Part shown: piece by piece, positions 34,558 through 45,837 of the stretch
How the letters are laid out: each line of letters opens with the position of its first letter
How positions within the stretch are numbered: position 1 is the first letter of the stretch
DNA from: Ceratothoa steindachneri
Taxonomy: Eukaryota; Arthropoda; Malacostraca; Isopoda; Cymothoidae
Reading direction: 5' to 3'
Assembly: GCA_963969495.1 (NCBI GenBank)
Contig: OZ018324.1
Coordinates: 50,424,361-50,488,360, forward strand
Length of the DNA stretch: 64,000 nt
Translations under genes and position numbers: made by a program
The notes under the pieces: model-generated
Seen by the model: only the letters and a program-made list of their open reading frames with translations
Databases searched by the model: none
Told to the model about the DNA's origin: nothing

Positions 34558-37500
34558 TTACACGTAAATCTCCTCCTCTTCCCTTTGGTCCGCTTTGTTT
34601 TTAGCACTAGGAAAATGCATATGTTGTCTCCATCCTGCCCCTCGTGCTATTTGATTATTTAGTTCCTCTCCTATTTCTTCTTGTGTTTTTTCTATGATTT
34701 TTTGGCTCTTTTTTCAATTCCTTTGTTTAATGGTTCTATTTTCGCTTCGATGTGTAAGTCTCTTTGTTGTTTCCTCTCTAATAGTCGCGTGTTCGTAATT
34801 ATGTATTCTGCCTTATTCTGGATACGTTGCATTCTTAATAAATTGCTTCTTGAAACCGTATACATGGCAATTGTTGGATATATCAAGGTAGGTTGTATCA
34901 TGGCCTGATAGATCTTTCTCTTATTTTTCCTGTTTAGATTTCTTAATCTGTAGAGTAAAGTTAGCATGCCTCGTGCTTTGTTTATTCTTTCGGTCACGTG
35001 TTTTTTGCAACCATTTTTGGTAATAGTTAGGTCTAAAATCTTGCCTTCACCATTATACCTGTATCGCTCTCCATCTACATAAACGTCAGATAGTTTTTGC
35101 GATAAATAGGTATAATTTTAAATTAATATGTATTCGTTTTAATTTTCCATTTGCGTTCATACTCGTTTAGATTTTCTATTTCTGCTGCCGTTACTCTGGC
35201 CTGCATCTGAAGGTTCCTTTAAACACAGGGAATTAATTGAGTGAAATTATCTGCGTATTGTATGTTTACACAGCCCTCGTTCCTGGGTAAGGGAATGTCC
35301 GAGGTATACACTCAGTATAGCGAAGGACTTAAACACCCTCCCTGAGCGAGGCCAGCATTAACCTTGAATCTTTCACCTTGGCAATTCCCCGTGTCTATGT
35401 ATGCATATCTTTCCATGACGTAGTCACATAAAAGTCTTTCCAAAATAGTTGTTCATTTTCAGATTTAGAATTTTATGTTGTATGCCTTTTTGCCAGATTT
35501 TATCGAATGATTTCGATATGACCCGGCATACGATGTCCATACTGCATTTCTCTCTTTTCACTTTGCATATTTTTTCTGTAATCACGCTGAGGGCCATCTC
35601 CGTATTCCTGTTCTTTCTGAAGCCGAATTGTTGATTGTTCCAGAAATTGTTTTCTGTGATATTCATTTAATCTTGTGTTCAGGATTTTTTGAAACACCTT
35701 CCCGATGAAATCGAGAAGGAATATAGGTAGTAAGTTTTCGACCTCCGAAGGTGGTTTTCCCGGCTTCGGTATGAATATCATTTTGGCTATTTTTAACTCA
35801 TCGGGGAAGTATCCCGTGTTTATACAGGCGTTAAACACGTTCCTTGCCCTTCTAGTATATTATCCGGTGCTTCTATATAGTTTTTTTCTGGTGAGGCCCG
35901 ATTTTCCAGTGGCCTTTTGTTTAAAATTAGAAGTGGTATTCTTTAACTCCTCTATTGTGATTTTGGCGTTAAACCCTTTGTGGAGGAATTCCACGTGGAA
36001 TTTCACTTCCAGCACGGAAGTTCAATGTGCTTGAGAAGATTCTGTTAGGCTTAAATTGGTAAGCCCCCCTCCTCCATTAGCGGTAGCCTCGAACCGCGTC
36101 CCCCACGTCCATCTTTACACAGGCTAGAATATCCTCGGCAAGAAGATTCGAGGCCATTCGAGAGTAGAGCTGTTTCCCACTAATCCGCCCCTCGCGGGCA
36201 GAGCCTCAGACATATATATTGCTCGCTTCCCATGAGACAAGGACAGAGTTGAGAAGTCTCGCCCGGACCCCAAGAAAATTTCCCTAGTTCCAAGTCAGGT
36301 GCTAACAACAAAGCAATGTGATAGCTGAACTATTTTTGTGTATTGGAATTAGCCCCAGCCAGTGAGGTAGTTCCATTTAACGATCGCTACCGAGTGATTT
36401 TTTCGACTTCTCTCGCCAACTCCTGTCGAAGCCCTCCTCGTTCGCCCCTCGTTTTCGGGTGGCTGAAATACTCTCCCCTGGACCAGACGTTACCCCCCCC
36501 CCCATCCTTTTTGAGAACCGTCATCGCTTTAACATCCCACTTAGAAGCTTCGAACGGCCTCGCCTCACGTGCGGAAGACATTCGTGAAGCCTTACCCTGA
36601 CCTCTCACCCGGAATCCTCCGTAAGCCAAACCCTCTCCCCCTTCAAGAACCCATATGCGTTACTTCCCCCCATTTGAATAGTCTCCTCCCGTAACACATT
36701 AATTTTAACTTCATAGTCTGATTCATAACTACAATCACCCCCTCGTTCATCTGATGTAATTTTGCCCGTCATTTCTCTCATTATTTTTATGCAAATAAAA
36801 TTATATTTTTGTACATGCCTCTTTAAATAACCTTGAGCTTTGCCATGCCCATAATTCACCTGACCTTGTTGCACTCTTTCTCGCTACTCAGACCGTCTAA
36901 ACTAATGGTGTTCTGTCCCTTTTCGGTTCGCCTCTAAGTTATTGGTCCCTCCCCATAGATATAATATGGTATTGATGTAATATAATGTCATACTACGACA
37001 CCCTTCGTTCTCATGCCGTTCCTCTTCTACGTAGTGACATGGAAAATTCCTCACATTCCGTTCATTTAGTTCGCCAATTCTTTGGTTGTTGAAGTCTATA
37101 TCGTAGTTTTCGTTTTCCTGTTCGCCGATGTTGAACACTCCTTTCCAGTGTTCCCTGAACAATTTTTCAATCTCGCGTTCATCTTCGATTAATTTCCCGT
37201 TTCTCTCCTTAATCTTTATTTTTTCTTTACCTTTAGCATTTCCCATTTTTTTAGCTTTTTCCAAAATTCTCGGGGCAATAGCTCGTTGTCAATAATTAGC
37301 GTTGGGTACTCTGGTCCTAGTCTTCTTATTATCAGCCTGTCTATTAGAGCTTGTAGGTCTTTTCCTGTTTGGTTTCTGTTCCTATATCCTGTGTACGTTC
37401 ATCATGCGTTCAGGTCTCCCCAAAACAAAATTGGTAGTTTATTGTTAAATATTCTCACAAAGTTATTTATTTGGAGTCCCGATCGTTGTCGTGGTTAGTA

Positions 37501-37760
37501 TCCCGTAGCGATTATTTTATTGGTTAATTCCATTTTGACCTCAATTGCGAGGTAAGATTCCGTCGTGTGCTTCGTTTATGTGATTAGTCGCTATTACGTC
37601 GTAGTTCCATATTTTTAGTTTGTGAGTCTCAAGATTAATCCCGTGACCTGAAATTAGAATGATGTCGGGGATCTATTTCTCTAAAGATATTTCAGTATGT
37701 GTTTTCTTTATCCTTCCAGCCATTCGTATTTATCTGTAGAATCCTTAATTTACTATTATC
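34558..37760 (-). pseudogene. Jockey-like LINE D, ORF2 (endonuclease + RT), interrupted
   Basis: The endonuclease starts near 37750: RILQINTNGWKDKEN, IFREID, then after a frameshift DIILISGHGIN, and the catalytic strand PILFWGDLNA near 37420. The distal endonuclease (SDH region) is deleted. The linker (37264-37002) has GKLIEDEREIEKLFREHWKG. A solo LTR (35979-37000) splits it from the RT, which reads GFNAKITIEELKN, TGYFPDELKIAKMIFIPKPG, LDFIGKVFQKILNTRLNEY, QQFGFRKNRNTEMALSVI, then SKSFDKIWQKG, GCLSPSLY and QYADNFTQ (catalytic YxDD reduced to YADN). The C-terminal region ends at the TAA at 34560-34558. Jockey-type LINEs use this protein for target-primed reverse transcription. The copy is dead but covers nearly full length. 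ORF1 lies upstream at 37823-39074. Confidence 0.88.
35979..37000 (+). repeat. Solo LTR, copy 2 (1022 bp), inside LINE D ORF2
   Basis: Reverse-complement homologue of 14559-15602. It starts TGTGGAGG and ends ACGACA. It is flanked by ccctt at 35974-35978 and ccctt at 37001-37005, a perfect 5-bp target duplication. Deleting it rejoins the LINE frame (ENEG...GFNAKITIEE). On the plus strand it has a TATATATT box (36213-36220) and AATAAA at 36794-36799, in the right order for U3-R. The open frame 36343-36600 (APASEVVPFNDRYRVIF, ASRAEDIREALP) is conserved in copy 1. No internal retroelement genes adjoin it. Confidence 0.92.
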
Positions 37761-37822
37761 TATATTATTTGTATGTTCTTAAGCGGTTCTTCATTTTGGC
37801 AGAGTGGTGTTATTACGTAAAT

Positions 37823-39074
37823 TTATTTGTATCTTTCCCTGGTATTTCTGCCGTTCATCTCTGTCATTGCTGAATTCTGACTATTATCCGCTTCACATTT
37901 CGCGGTTGGTATTACTGGTCTTTGGTCGCATGGCAAGGTGTCCCTAGTCGATTTTCTGTTTTTGTTTTTGCGTGTGTTTCTTTTTACGCTTTTCTTATTA
38001 TTCTCATCGGTGCTGCTCTCAGATTCTGTTTCCTCGCTATCTGTCTTCCTCTTTTTAAGATTCGCTTTCCTTTATTTGTGTTTCTTCCAAGACTTTCTTA
38101 TTTGTATCTTCTGAAATTTGTATGTTAAATATAGCCGATGAATCAATATTTTGCGGGAATTTTATTGGCTCCAGCCTATTTTCCTTGAGCATGGAGTTCA
38201 ACGTGGTGGCATATGTTCCTGGTTGGGCAATGTTTAAGACGTGTGAGTGTAGAATGCATGTCAGTATTTTTATGTTCAGAGTTCCGTCAAGCGTAATTTG
38301 AGTGGTTGTTCCATTTTTTTTTCGTTGCTGCTGCTGCCGCATATTAAGTGTTTCTTGTTGAAATTCCTTTCTTTGTTGTGTTTCAATTTCTTTTCTCTTT
38401 ATTATTTTCTTTTCACCTCGGACATGTCATTGCCATTGTTCTGTGGCTCCCTTCGCAATTAACACACTTTTTCGTGGAGTTTGTGCAACTCCTCCAAGAA
38501 TGTCGGCCACTGCATTCTGGGCATATTTCTCCTTCCTTTCTTGGGCATTTTGCGGTGATGGGGTCTTCCATTTTGTAGCATCTAAAACAGATTTGTATAT
38601 TGTGATACTGGTCCATTTGAATGTTACAAGTTGGGATTCTCATACTGTATGCGAGGATTCCCTTCTGTAGTGCCTTTGTTGCAATCTCGGTTGACTCGCA
38701 AACAATTTGGACACATGCGTGTGTTCCTTAAATTTGATTATGCCGTGTATCTTTATCTAGGGTTGTTTCATTATTTTATGTTTTATTTCGTCTGGGGAGT
38801 GTTCCCCCACCCATGATTCTACCTTACGGCATACGATGCTTCGGTTGGCAATAATGTGGGGTGGTAATTTAGCCTCAAAGTCGACTTTCCTTAAAGTGAT
38901 GGTTCCTGCCGATGAAAGTAACAGTTCGACATCGTTGTTTTCCACACAGATGACAACAAATCCATTAGCTGTTAAATCCTTGAAAAGGCTTTGTGCTACA
39001 TCCTGTGGTCTCGGTTTTATCCCGTTCTGAATTAGCCGAAGTACAAGCCTTTTGGTGAAGTCCTATGGGTCCAT
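37823..39074 (-). pseudogene. Jockey-like LINE D, ORF1 (gag-like)
   Basis: Starts at ATG 39074 (MDP, then an in-frame TAG, then DFTKRLVLRLIQNG). It continues through VAQSLFKDLTANGFVVI, then NDVELLLSSAGTITLRKVDF, ANRSIVCRKVESWVGEHS, and the zinc-knuckle region (38643-38413): CFRCYKMEDPITAKC, CPECSGRHSWRSC, KCVNCEGSHRTMAMTC. The distal part has NIKILTCILHSHVLNIAQPG and LNSMLKENRLEP, then a charged Lys/Glu/Ser tail, ending at TAA 37823. All three CCHC knuckles keep their ligands. It pairs with ORF1 of LINE E (41177-42724) block by block; copy E has an extra C-terminal domain that D lacks. Confidence 0.88.
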
Positions 39075-39102
39075 GTTCTCTGTAAATATAAGGTAATAGA
39101 TT

Positions 39103-39131
39103 ATTTATCCCACACCACTAGTGGGATAAAT
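39103..39131. repeat. 11-bp perfect hairpin upstream of LINE D ORF1
   Basis: atttatcccac (39103-39113) and gtgggataaat (39121-39131) are exact inverted copies around a 7-bp loop. It lies 29 bp upstream of the ORF1 start, in the presumed 5' UTR. Confidence 0.85.
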
Positions 39132-39740
39132 ACTAATACTATCTTGCCTGCCTTCCCACTCCCTGATCACCCTATGTAATTAGGCCTAGCCCTATAAGCG
39201 GTCCTGCAGACAGATTTGGGTTTGTCACCGATAACCTGGCTCCTTCTCTGGTCGCCTAACGGGGTCTCCTTCGGAAGTTCACTACACCCTACTACTGACT
39301 GCTTCTGAGACCTTGCTGGTGGTCAGGTTATACTGTGCTAGATGGAAATAAAGTAGGAGAGTTTCAGATATAAATAGGTATAGTATGAGATAGAAAAAAT
39401 TTAAGGCGATCACCACTTTGGGGTGATTCTCCGCGAATAAGAAACAAGAGGTCTCTCCAATCAGTCCGATTCTCGCATATATTTCTTCTCTTTGCTATAT
39501 ACTTAAACGTATATAGAAAAATGAAAATGCTCTCTTCGCAAAGTTATTTCAAGTCAAAAGATTGATGTAACTTAGCAGTGCGCAGATCGCTGTGAGTTGT
39601 CAGATGAACTGAGCCGTCTAAATAGTCAGACAATCTGAGCCTTCCAATTTTATGTTTCTTGTAGCACTTAGTTTTCCCTTAAAAATTTCCCGCGCCATGA
39701 TTGACCAATTTTTGTAATACTTATGTTCGCGTAGAAATAC
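39132..39740. other. Unassigned between LINE D and LINE F
   Basis: No open frame of note. It may include the rest of the LINE D 5' UTR (GC-richer 39180-39330). AT-rich sequence precedes the abrupt start of LINE F coding sequence near 39761. Confidence 0.4.
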
Positions 39741-40679
39741 TATATATAATGTAACAATTTTTGAACCTCCGGCTAGACCCAATCCTGGAAAGGATCCTCT
39801 GTGACTTCGTTATGGAGAGAAGGGCCTGTCTCATGATAAAAGGGTACAGAGGTCCTGAATTCGAACTAAAGGCGGGCGTTCCTCGGGGAAGCTGCCTGAG
39901 TCCTCTGCTTTACTTGGTCTTCACAATCGACCTCCCAACTCCGGTGCACAGGGACACGATGTATCTGAAATTCGCAGATGACATCACTCAAAATGTCCCA
40001 TGCCCGGAGAGGAAATCAAGGGCGCAGGCGGTTCACACTATTTGCGGAAATCAACAACATTAGCCAGTACGACAGACGATGGAAGATCAGGACCAACGGG
40101 GACAAATTCAAGATCATCCCGCTGAGCCGTCAGTTGACATGGCCCATCATCATAGATGGGAGGAGATACGGCTACTCCACCGAAGGCACCGTCCTGGGCC
40201 TTAAAATCACCGACCATGGATACTCGAGATACCACACGAAGAGGCAGAACCTGGCAAGGAGAGAAATCTCCAAGCTATACAGGTTTAGAGATCTTAGATC
40301 GGCCAACATCAGGAAAATATATCTGATGTATGTCCGGGCTAAGCTCATCTACCCCGCAGTGGTTTCTCAAGCGGCCAGTAAAACCTCGATAAAAAAGCTA
40401 CAACGTGTCCAGAACACTGCTTCTCTGCTTATCAACAAATTCAGAAGGCGTGATCAACTTAGGCAAAGAGATTTGCACAGGAGGAAACGTTTGGAGCCTA
40501 TCAATGTCGTCACCCAAAAACTTGGAAAAAAGGTCTGGTCCACTCTAACGAATGGCATCATTCCTGAGCTACAGTACAACCATTACACACCCCCCCCCCT
40601 CCGCTTCACAGCGGCCCCACGGAGGGAAATCGCCGTACACAGCCTCACCCAGCTATGTTGCTCACTAGAGAAGACATAA
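39741..40679 (+). pseudogene. Jockey-like LINE F, 5'-truncated RT and C-terminus
   Basis: Frame 39761-40063 holds the RT palm: LCDFVMERRACLMIKGYRG, GVPRGSCLSPLLYLVFTIDL and the catalytic box LKFADDITQNV. A frameshift near 40045 leads into frame 39978-40679: EINNISQYDRRWKIRTNGD, KFKIIPLSR, GTVLGLKITDHGY, LYRFRDLRSANIRKIYLMYV and KLQRVQNTASLLINKF. It ends ELQYNHY...LEKT at the TAA at 40677-40679. The FADD Asp pair is intact. It is the same family as LINE D (compare QYADNFTQLIPC and KIKTNTY-FKIIPIYRKN). The start is abrupt, as expected for a 5'-truncated insertion. Confidence 0.9.
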
Positions 40680-41176
40680 TTGGGGGGCATTGGAGGAAGC
40701 TGGTTTGAGGATTAGCCCACAGTGGATCACAATGTCTTGAAGCTCGACTAGACAAGGGACGGAATGCAACCTATGTTACTACTCACTGCGAAGGCCCATC
40801 CCAGGACCACAGAGGGACACTTAACCTTCTATGTATGTGGTGGGAGCAGTCGCGATTCAAAACCCACCGGGGAGCGGCGTTGTCAATGAGTCCGTTAGTA
40901 GTCATCCCCCGGGAGGATCCCACCCGGTTTCACACATAATCAATCATCCATCAACTCATCATAATGCGCCATTACCACACTCATCCTAACGTTCACCAAG
41001 GTGAATAACTCCGGGGTCTAAGGCTGCTCAAAAAGCGGGGGGGGATGGGGAAAACCACCCTACGAAAACAATAATTTCAATACACAATACTCACCAAATT
41101 ACACACCCCATGACAGAAATATGCTTACCCTATGTGCTTGCCTGACAAGGACCACGAGGGGGTTACCCTCAACAAC
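40680..41176 (+). other. LINE F 3' UTR / LINE E 5' UTR
   Basis: No coding sequence. A G-run (41037-41048) and AT-rich text follow the LINE F stop, and no clear poly(A) separates F from E. The two elements of one family are head to tail, so part of this may be the 5' UTR of E. Confidence 0.45.
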
Positions 41177-42724
41177 ATGGCAATGGATCTGGCCACACGA
41201 ATACCCCTCAGGGTAATAACGGCCAGGCCAAACCGGAAAGAGGTAAAGTTTTCGAGACTATCTTCGGAAAACTCAGCGTCGCAGTCATTCGCCTTATAGA
41301 CACCCCAACCGGTTACTTGGCGATATGCCAGAGGGAAAAGGACATCGAAACGATCAGTAAGGAAGATGACCTTCTTGCACTCCAGGAGATAAACCTCCAG
41401 CCCGCAGTACTACCCCAAATCCAGGCCCACCGCAGCGTGATTTGCCGTCGACTCGATCCCTGGATAGGTTATCGCACGAAAGAAGAATTCGCGGAAGAGA
41501 TAGAGGCCAATCAGAGCTGGGCGAAAGTCTCAGAAATAATTAAGTTCAGAAACCGATATAGAACCAAGAATACACTCATGTATTCAAGTTGATCTTCAAG
41601 GAGACGGAGATAGCCCAGAAGGCCAAAGAGAAAGGTATGTTACTCTTCCATGCAAATATCCGTGGGGACCAGATCGAGCGTGAGGAATTCACGCCGGTGC
41701 AGATGTGTTTTCGCTGCTACAAGATGGAGCAACACTCCACATAAGATTGCCAAGAAGCGGAGGAGACATTCTCCAGGTGCAGTGAAAGAGGTCACGGGTG
41801 GAAAAACTGCATGAAGACAGAGAAATGTGTAAACTGAGGGCAGGGCCATAGAGCACTAGCTATGGCTTGCCCCATGAAACGAAATATAATTAAAAGGAAA
41901 CAAGCTGCACAGAAAGAAGAAGAACACAGGAGGAGGACAACTTCGTATGCGCAAGCAGCAAAAATGTCCCACCCTACACAAGCCCCGACAAAAACATACA
42001 TCAAACTTGATAACGAGGAATCAACGAAGATTCTCACCTGCATTCTTTATGCGCACGTAAGAAATCTCACGAATACGGGCACATTCTCAAGAGAGCTCAA
42101 CTTGATGCTCAAGAATAACAATCTGTGTGAGATTGGTTCCCAGAAAACCCTCCCTCAGATGTCCTACAATTAAAATTCTCTCAAAAGGTGAATGAAGAGG
42201 TAGTTGCAGCAGCATCTACCTACCCTACTGAAATAACGGACTCACACCACAAGGACCAACGACAAGAAACTCAGGAACCTACCAGGAGACCCGACCCCAG
42301 AATTGTAGCGAGGGAAGAAAAAGCGAGGAAAGCTGCCACAAACAAACCACAAAGAAGGGAACATCAAACTACGACTGACGCAGACTCGGACAACGACAGT
42401 ACCCTGAGCGAACCCACAAGAGAGGACAACATTAAAAGTTAAAAAAGGAAGAAAAATAAGCATAGGTACTACGGTAGGGAACTAGGTCTGAAGGCTTACG
42501 CTTCTGACAAGACCCCCTTCCTTGAACAAATATCTCTCGCAGACATCACCAAAGGCATCAAAAACCAAAAACTAAAATGGACAATTACAGAATCTGAAGA
42601 CGAAACTAAAGTTGCAGCACTCTACTCAGGTAAAGTGAAACTCGACAACGCCTCCCTATTTACGATCTCGGCCATGGAATATAAGAAGACTAAGAACGGA
42701 AAGGTACGTAAGCACAAGGAATAA
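41177..42724 (+). pseudogene. Jockey-like LINE E, ORF1 (gag-like)
   Basis: Begins at ATG 41177 (MAMDLATRIPLRVITARPN), shifts frame near 41240, then reads DLLALQEINLQPAVLPQI, HRSVICRRLDPWIGYRTK and QSWAKVSEIIKFRNRYRTK (41317-41592). The knuckles (41680-41870) are CFRCYKMEQHST-DC, CSERGHGWKNC and KCVN-GQGHRALAMAC, with a stop in place of one Cys and another stop in the first knuckle. Then come ESTKILTCILYAHVRNLTNT, a charged linker to 42442, an in-frame TAA, and a C-terminal domain absent from LINE D ORF1: GLKAYASDKTPFLEQISLAD, ITKGIKNQKLKWTITESED, AALYSGKVKLDNASLFTISA. It ends at TAA 42722-42724, 29 bp before ORF2. Confidence 0.88.
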
Positions 42725-42753
42725 GCAGCACACTCTACAAGTAGACACAAAAC

Positions 42754-44265
42754 ATGGAGAACATAAACAACACCTTGAAAATGTTAACACTAAACACGAA
42801 TGGATGGTTGGGGAAAGCGAATGAATATGGCAACATATTCAGAAGGGTGGACCTCGACATTATCCTAATATCTGAACACGGTGTCAACACGAATAATATA
42901 CGGATAAAAATCCAAAGCTACCACGTCCTGGCAAAGAACTCCACACAAGATAGATTCGAAGGTGCAACAATCGCCATAATAAGGAACATCACCTTCAAAA
43001 GGCTACCAGAATTTGATGAGTCCTTCGTATCTGTCAAAATCCCTACACTTGTTGGGGGACTCACAATTGCAGCAGCATACCAGCCACCTCACCTTCCATA
43101 TTCGTCCATCAATAATCTTCTAACCCTAACTGCCCACCGCAGGAATGTATTCGTAGAGGGCGACCTCAATGCTAGACTGGGGGCCTCAGGCTACACCAGA
43201 ACAAACGAAAGGGGCAGAAATCTACAGCTTGTCATTGACCGGGATAGGCTCGGAAGAGCCCGGCCGGAATTTCCGACCTACATCACTGATAGATCAGCTA
43301 CAGCCCCGGACATAATATTAACAAGCACCAACTTTCCTTTCAATTTGGTCAGAACGCCTGGTTCCATGGTTCCAAGCGACCATATCTCCATCATGACCAC
43401 CATCTCCCTCGCACCTCTCATGCTTCCTATCCCACCCAGGAAAAGCTTTGCAAAAGTAAACTGGGAGCTTTACAAGCGAGTGTTCAACAGCTTTGAACCA
43501 GCCAACCTAAGCGAAGCTATCCTGGAAGATATTGACGAAGAAATAGACCTCATAACACTCCTGATCATGGAAGCGGGCGAAAAGTGTATTCTATACATCA
43601 CGCACAAAAGCCTTCCGCAACCCAGGTGGACCGAGGAGATGTGAGACATTGCCTCAGAACATAGAAAGATCTATGAGGAAGTCAGGTAATTTAGTCCAAA
43701 CAGAGACCACACCAGAAGACTCCGACAACTCAGAGTGGAACTCAAAGATCGGATCAACGTACAACAACGGGCCATATGGGACGGAATTATCGAGAGGCTC
43801 AACACAGAGCAGAACTCCAGAAATTCTGGAAGGAGATAAACAAAACTGAAAGGTATGCACCCCGAAGGAGAAAATAAGGCTGGAAGAACATAGGAAAATC
43901 ATAGAAAATCCAGAGAGACTCGAAAGAAGGTTCAGGAGGTACTGGCGAAAAAAATTCTCCATCCCCCCTGAAGAGAACGAGGATTTCGACCTGGAATTCG
44001 AACACCAGGTGATTGACGAACTCAATACTATAATCCACCGCACGCATCCCCACCCGCACGTTTCCGAAGAGAGGAGAATGGAGGGCCACGGACGACCGAT
44101 CACTGCTAAGGAGTTCATGAGCACGCTCAAATCATTCAACCAGAGAGCTCCTGGCTGGACAGGGATTACTAAAAACCATCTGGTAAATGCTCCCCCATGC
44201 CTGCTACATGGCATTACCAACGTAATGAATGCGGCACTGAGCACTGGTTACTTCCTTGACGGAGT
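42754..44265 (+). pseudogene. Jockey-like LINE E, ORF2 (intact endonuclease, truncated RT)
   Basis: The open frame 42754-43644 (296 residues) is a complete APE-type endonuclease. It has LTLNTNGWLGK at residues 11-21, ISEHG at 39-43 (Glu41), GDLNAR at 136-141, PDIIL at 185-189 and SDH at 208-210, all catalytic signatures of the fold. A TGA ends it at 43642-43644. Beyond, frame-broken pieces give the linker (NSKIGSTYNNG, RLERRFRRYWRKKFSI) and the RT lead-in (44009-44265): RPITAKEFMSTLKSFNQRAP, then GWTGITKNHLVNAP and STGYFLDG. The element is cut there by a mariner-type transposon, so the RT core is absent. ORF2 starts 29 bp after ORF1, the usual close spacing in Jockey LINEs. Confidence 0.9.
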
Positions 44266-44284
44266 GTGTACTCTGTCTTTAAAG

Positions 44285-45172
44285 TAGCCTCAGAAAAATA
44301 AATCTGGGGGGCTAAGGCTAGGGCTGTGAGGGTCCCACTCAAAATCAGTCTTGAGGCTGATCACACGGCCACCAAAGTTTTCTTTCAACCAATCTCGAGA
44401 CAGGTTTGAGGTATGAGAGTTTGCTCCAACTTCTACATAAGCGACGGAAACAGGGTCTGCAGCTCCCTCTTGGAGGTTTTGAGGACCTCAACATACCGCT
44501 CCTTGGTGACTGTCACTGTAGCGCCAGATTCCTCGAAGAAGAATGGACCGATGATGCATCTGGCTAAGATTGCAGTCCTACCGTGCACTTAGGGGAGTGT
44601 AGGGTCTTAGTGGCTACCTCATTTGGTCTGGAGGTATCCCAGAAGACATTTGTCTTCGAGTTTACCTTTCCTTCAAGATGGAAGTGAGCTTCACCTGAGG
44701 TCCAAAGTAGGTTAAGGAAAGCTGGGGTCTCCTGAATCTTCTCCAGTATCTTGACTGTCATAGCTTTTCTCTGCTCCTTGTCTGAGGCTGTAAGGGGTCT
44801 GCTTCGAATGTATGGATAAGCCTTTACATCCATTATTATCACTCTCCTGCAAGTCTCACGGGATATACCGATAGACTGACTTCGCTTGCGCACAGAGCGT
44901 TTTGGACTCTGCTGAACTGACTCTCTCATACTCTCGACCAGCTCAGCTGTACGCTTCCTGGGGCATCCTGAATGGCTTGGATGGTTTTCACTGGCTGCAT
45001 TGAGGCGATCCACTCTCCCATAGTTCTCGAATTTGTCCACCCAATCCTGAATTCTGCTCTTGGAGGGGGCTTTTTCACATTCGAACTGATGTACGGAAGT
45101 GTCTTGCACTTTCTGAACGAGCCTGTCTTGTAGTAATGTTTGACGTAGTATATTCTTTGCTGGAGTTCCCAT
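44285..45172 (-). pseudogene. Mariner-superfamily transposase, inactivated
   Basis: The open frame 45172-44564 (202 residues) has the N-terminal HTH pair typical of this group: FECEKAPSKSRIQDWVDKFE, then SGCPRKRTAELVESMRESV, SPKRSVRKRSQSIGISRETC and RRVIIMDVKAYPY. Next comes the catalytic strand LLWTSGEAHFHLEGKVNSKT (normally SDEAHFHL), so the first Asp is Gly. After frameshifts the remainder reads IIGPFFFEESGATVTVTKER, GANSHTSNLSRDWLKENFGG, and WDPHSPSLSPPDLFF-GYFKD. The second catalytic Asp (normally DGAxxHT) appears as Val. It lies against the broken end of LINE E near 44265-44285, so it was probably inserted there. Terminal inverted repeats were not identified. Confidence 0.88.
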
Positions 45173-45578
45173 TGAGATCTATTTAGGCTTTTTAGGCGTT
45201 GCTTCTGTCATGTCTGCAAAGTAAGGGTGATTAGTAAATTTTAAAAATGTATTAAATTTAAGGCATCGCTGAGTTTGTTTGTTTTTTTCGTATATAAAAG
45301 CAAATTTAGTTTGGAATAAAAAGAGCTCTGACGATTTTTTTTTCGTATATCAAAAGAATTCCGATATGTTTTTTCTTGCCTTTAGGCCTAGAAAAAAGGT
45401 ATGGATCTGAAAAAGATAGAGCAAGATTAATTTATTAGGAGATATGTACTCGAAACCTTTTGATTTTTTTAGACTAAAACCACGTTGCTAGAGCCAGATA
45501 GGCAGTAGGCCCCAAATCGAATGTCTGCCTGCGAAGCGAAAGCTCTTCCTGTAAACAGGAGTGGGACGTTGTTTCTCT

Positions 45579-45667
<89 letters not shown>

Positions 45668-45835
45668 TATTGTTTGTTTTGTTTTACAGGGTTGAGAATG
45701 TGGCAGAGGATCTGACTGAAGAACAAAGAAGATCCATATATTTTAAAACTGTATTGGAAGACTGAAAATGCCATGGTAAGAGGGTGCAGAGAGCATAGGA
45801 GGAGTCATTCGGCAGTACTCTATCAGCACTTTTGG
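45173..45835. other. Unassigned, with (TA)n array 45581-45663
   Basis: AT-rich flank of the mariner element. The (TA)n run of about 83 bp is followed by tttgttttgttttacag, an acceptor-like sequence with no recognisable exon after it. The mariner 3' or 5' terminus may lie in 45173-45240. Confidence 0.5.
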
Positions 45836-45837
45836 CA

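Noticed and set aside
36605..36874. Open frames within the solo LTR on the strand opposite its sense
   Set aside because: Not conserved as protein between the two LTR copies; the sense-strand frame is the better candidate.
42242..42463. Minus-strand open frames opposite LINE E (also 41640-42043 and 43654-44244)
   Set aside because: Shadows of the LINE ORF1 and ORF2 coding strand.
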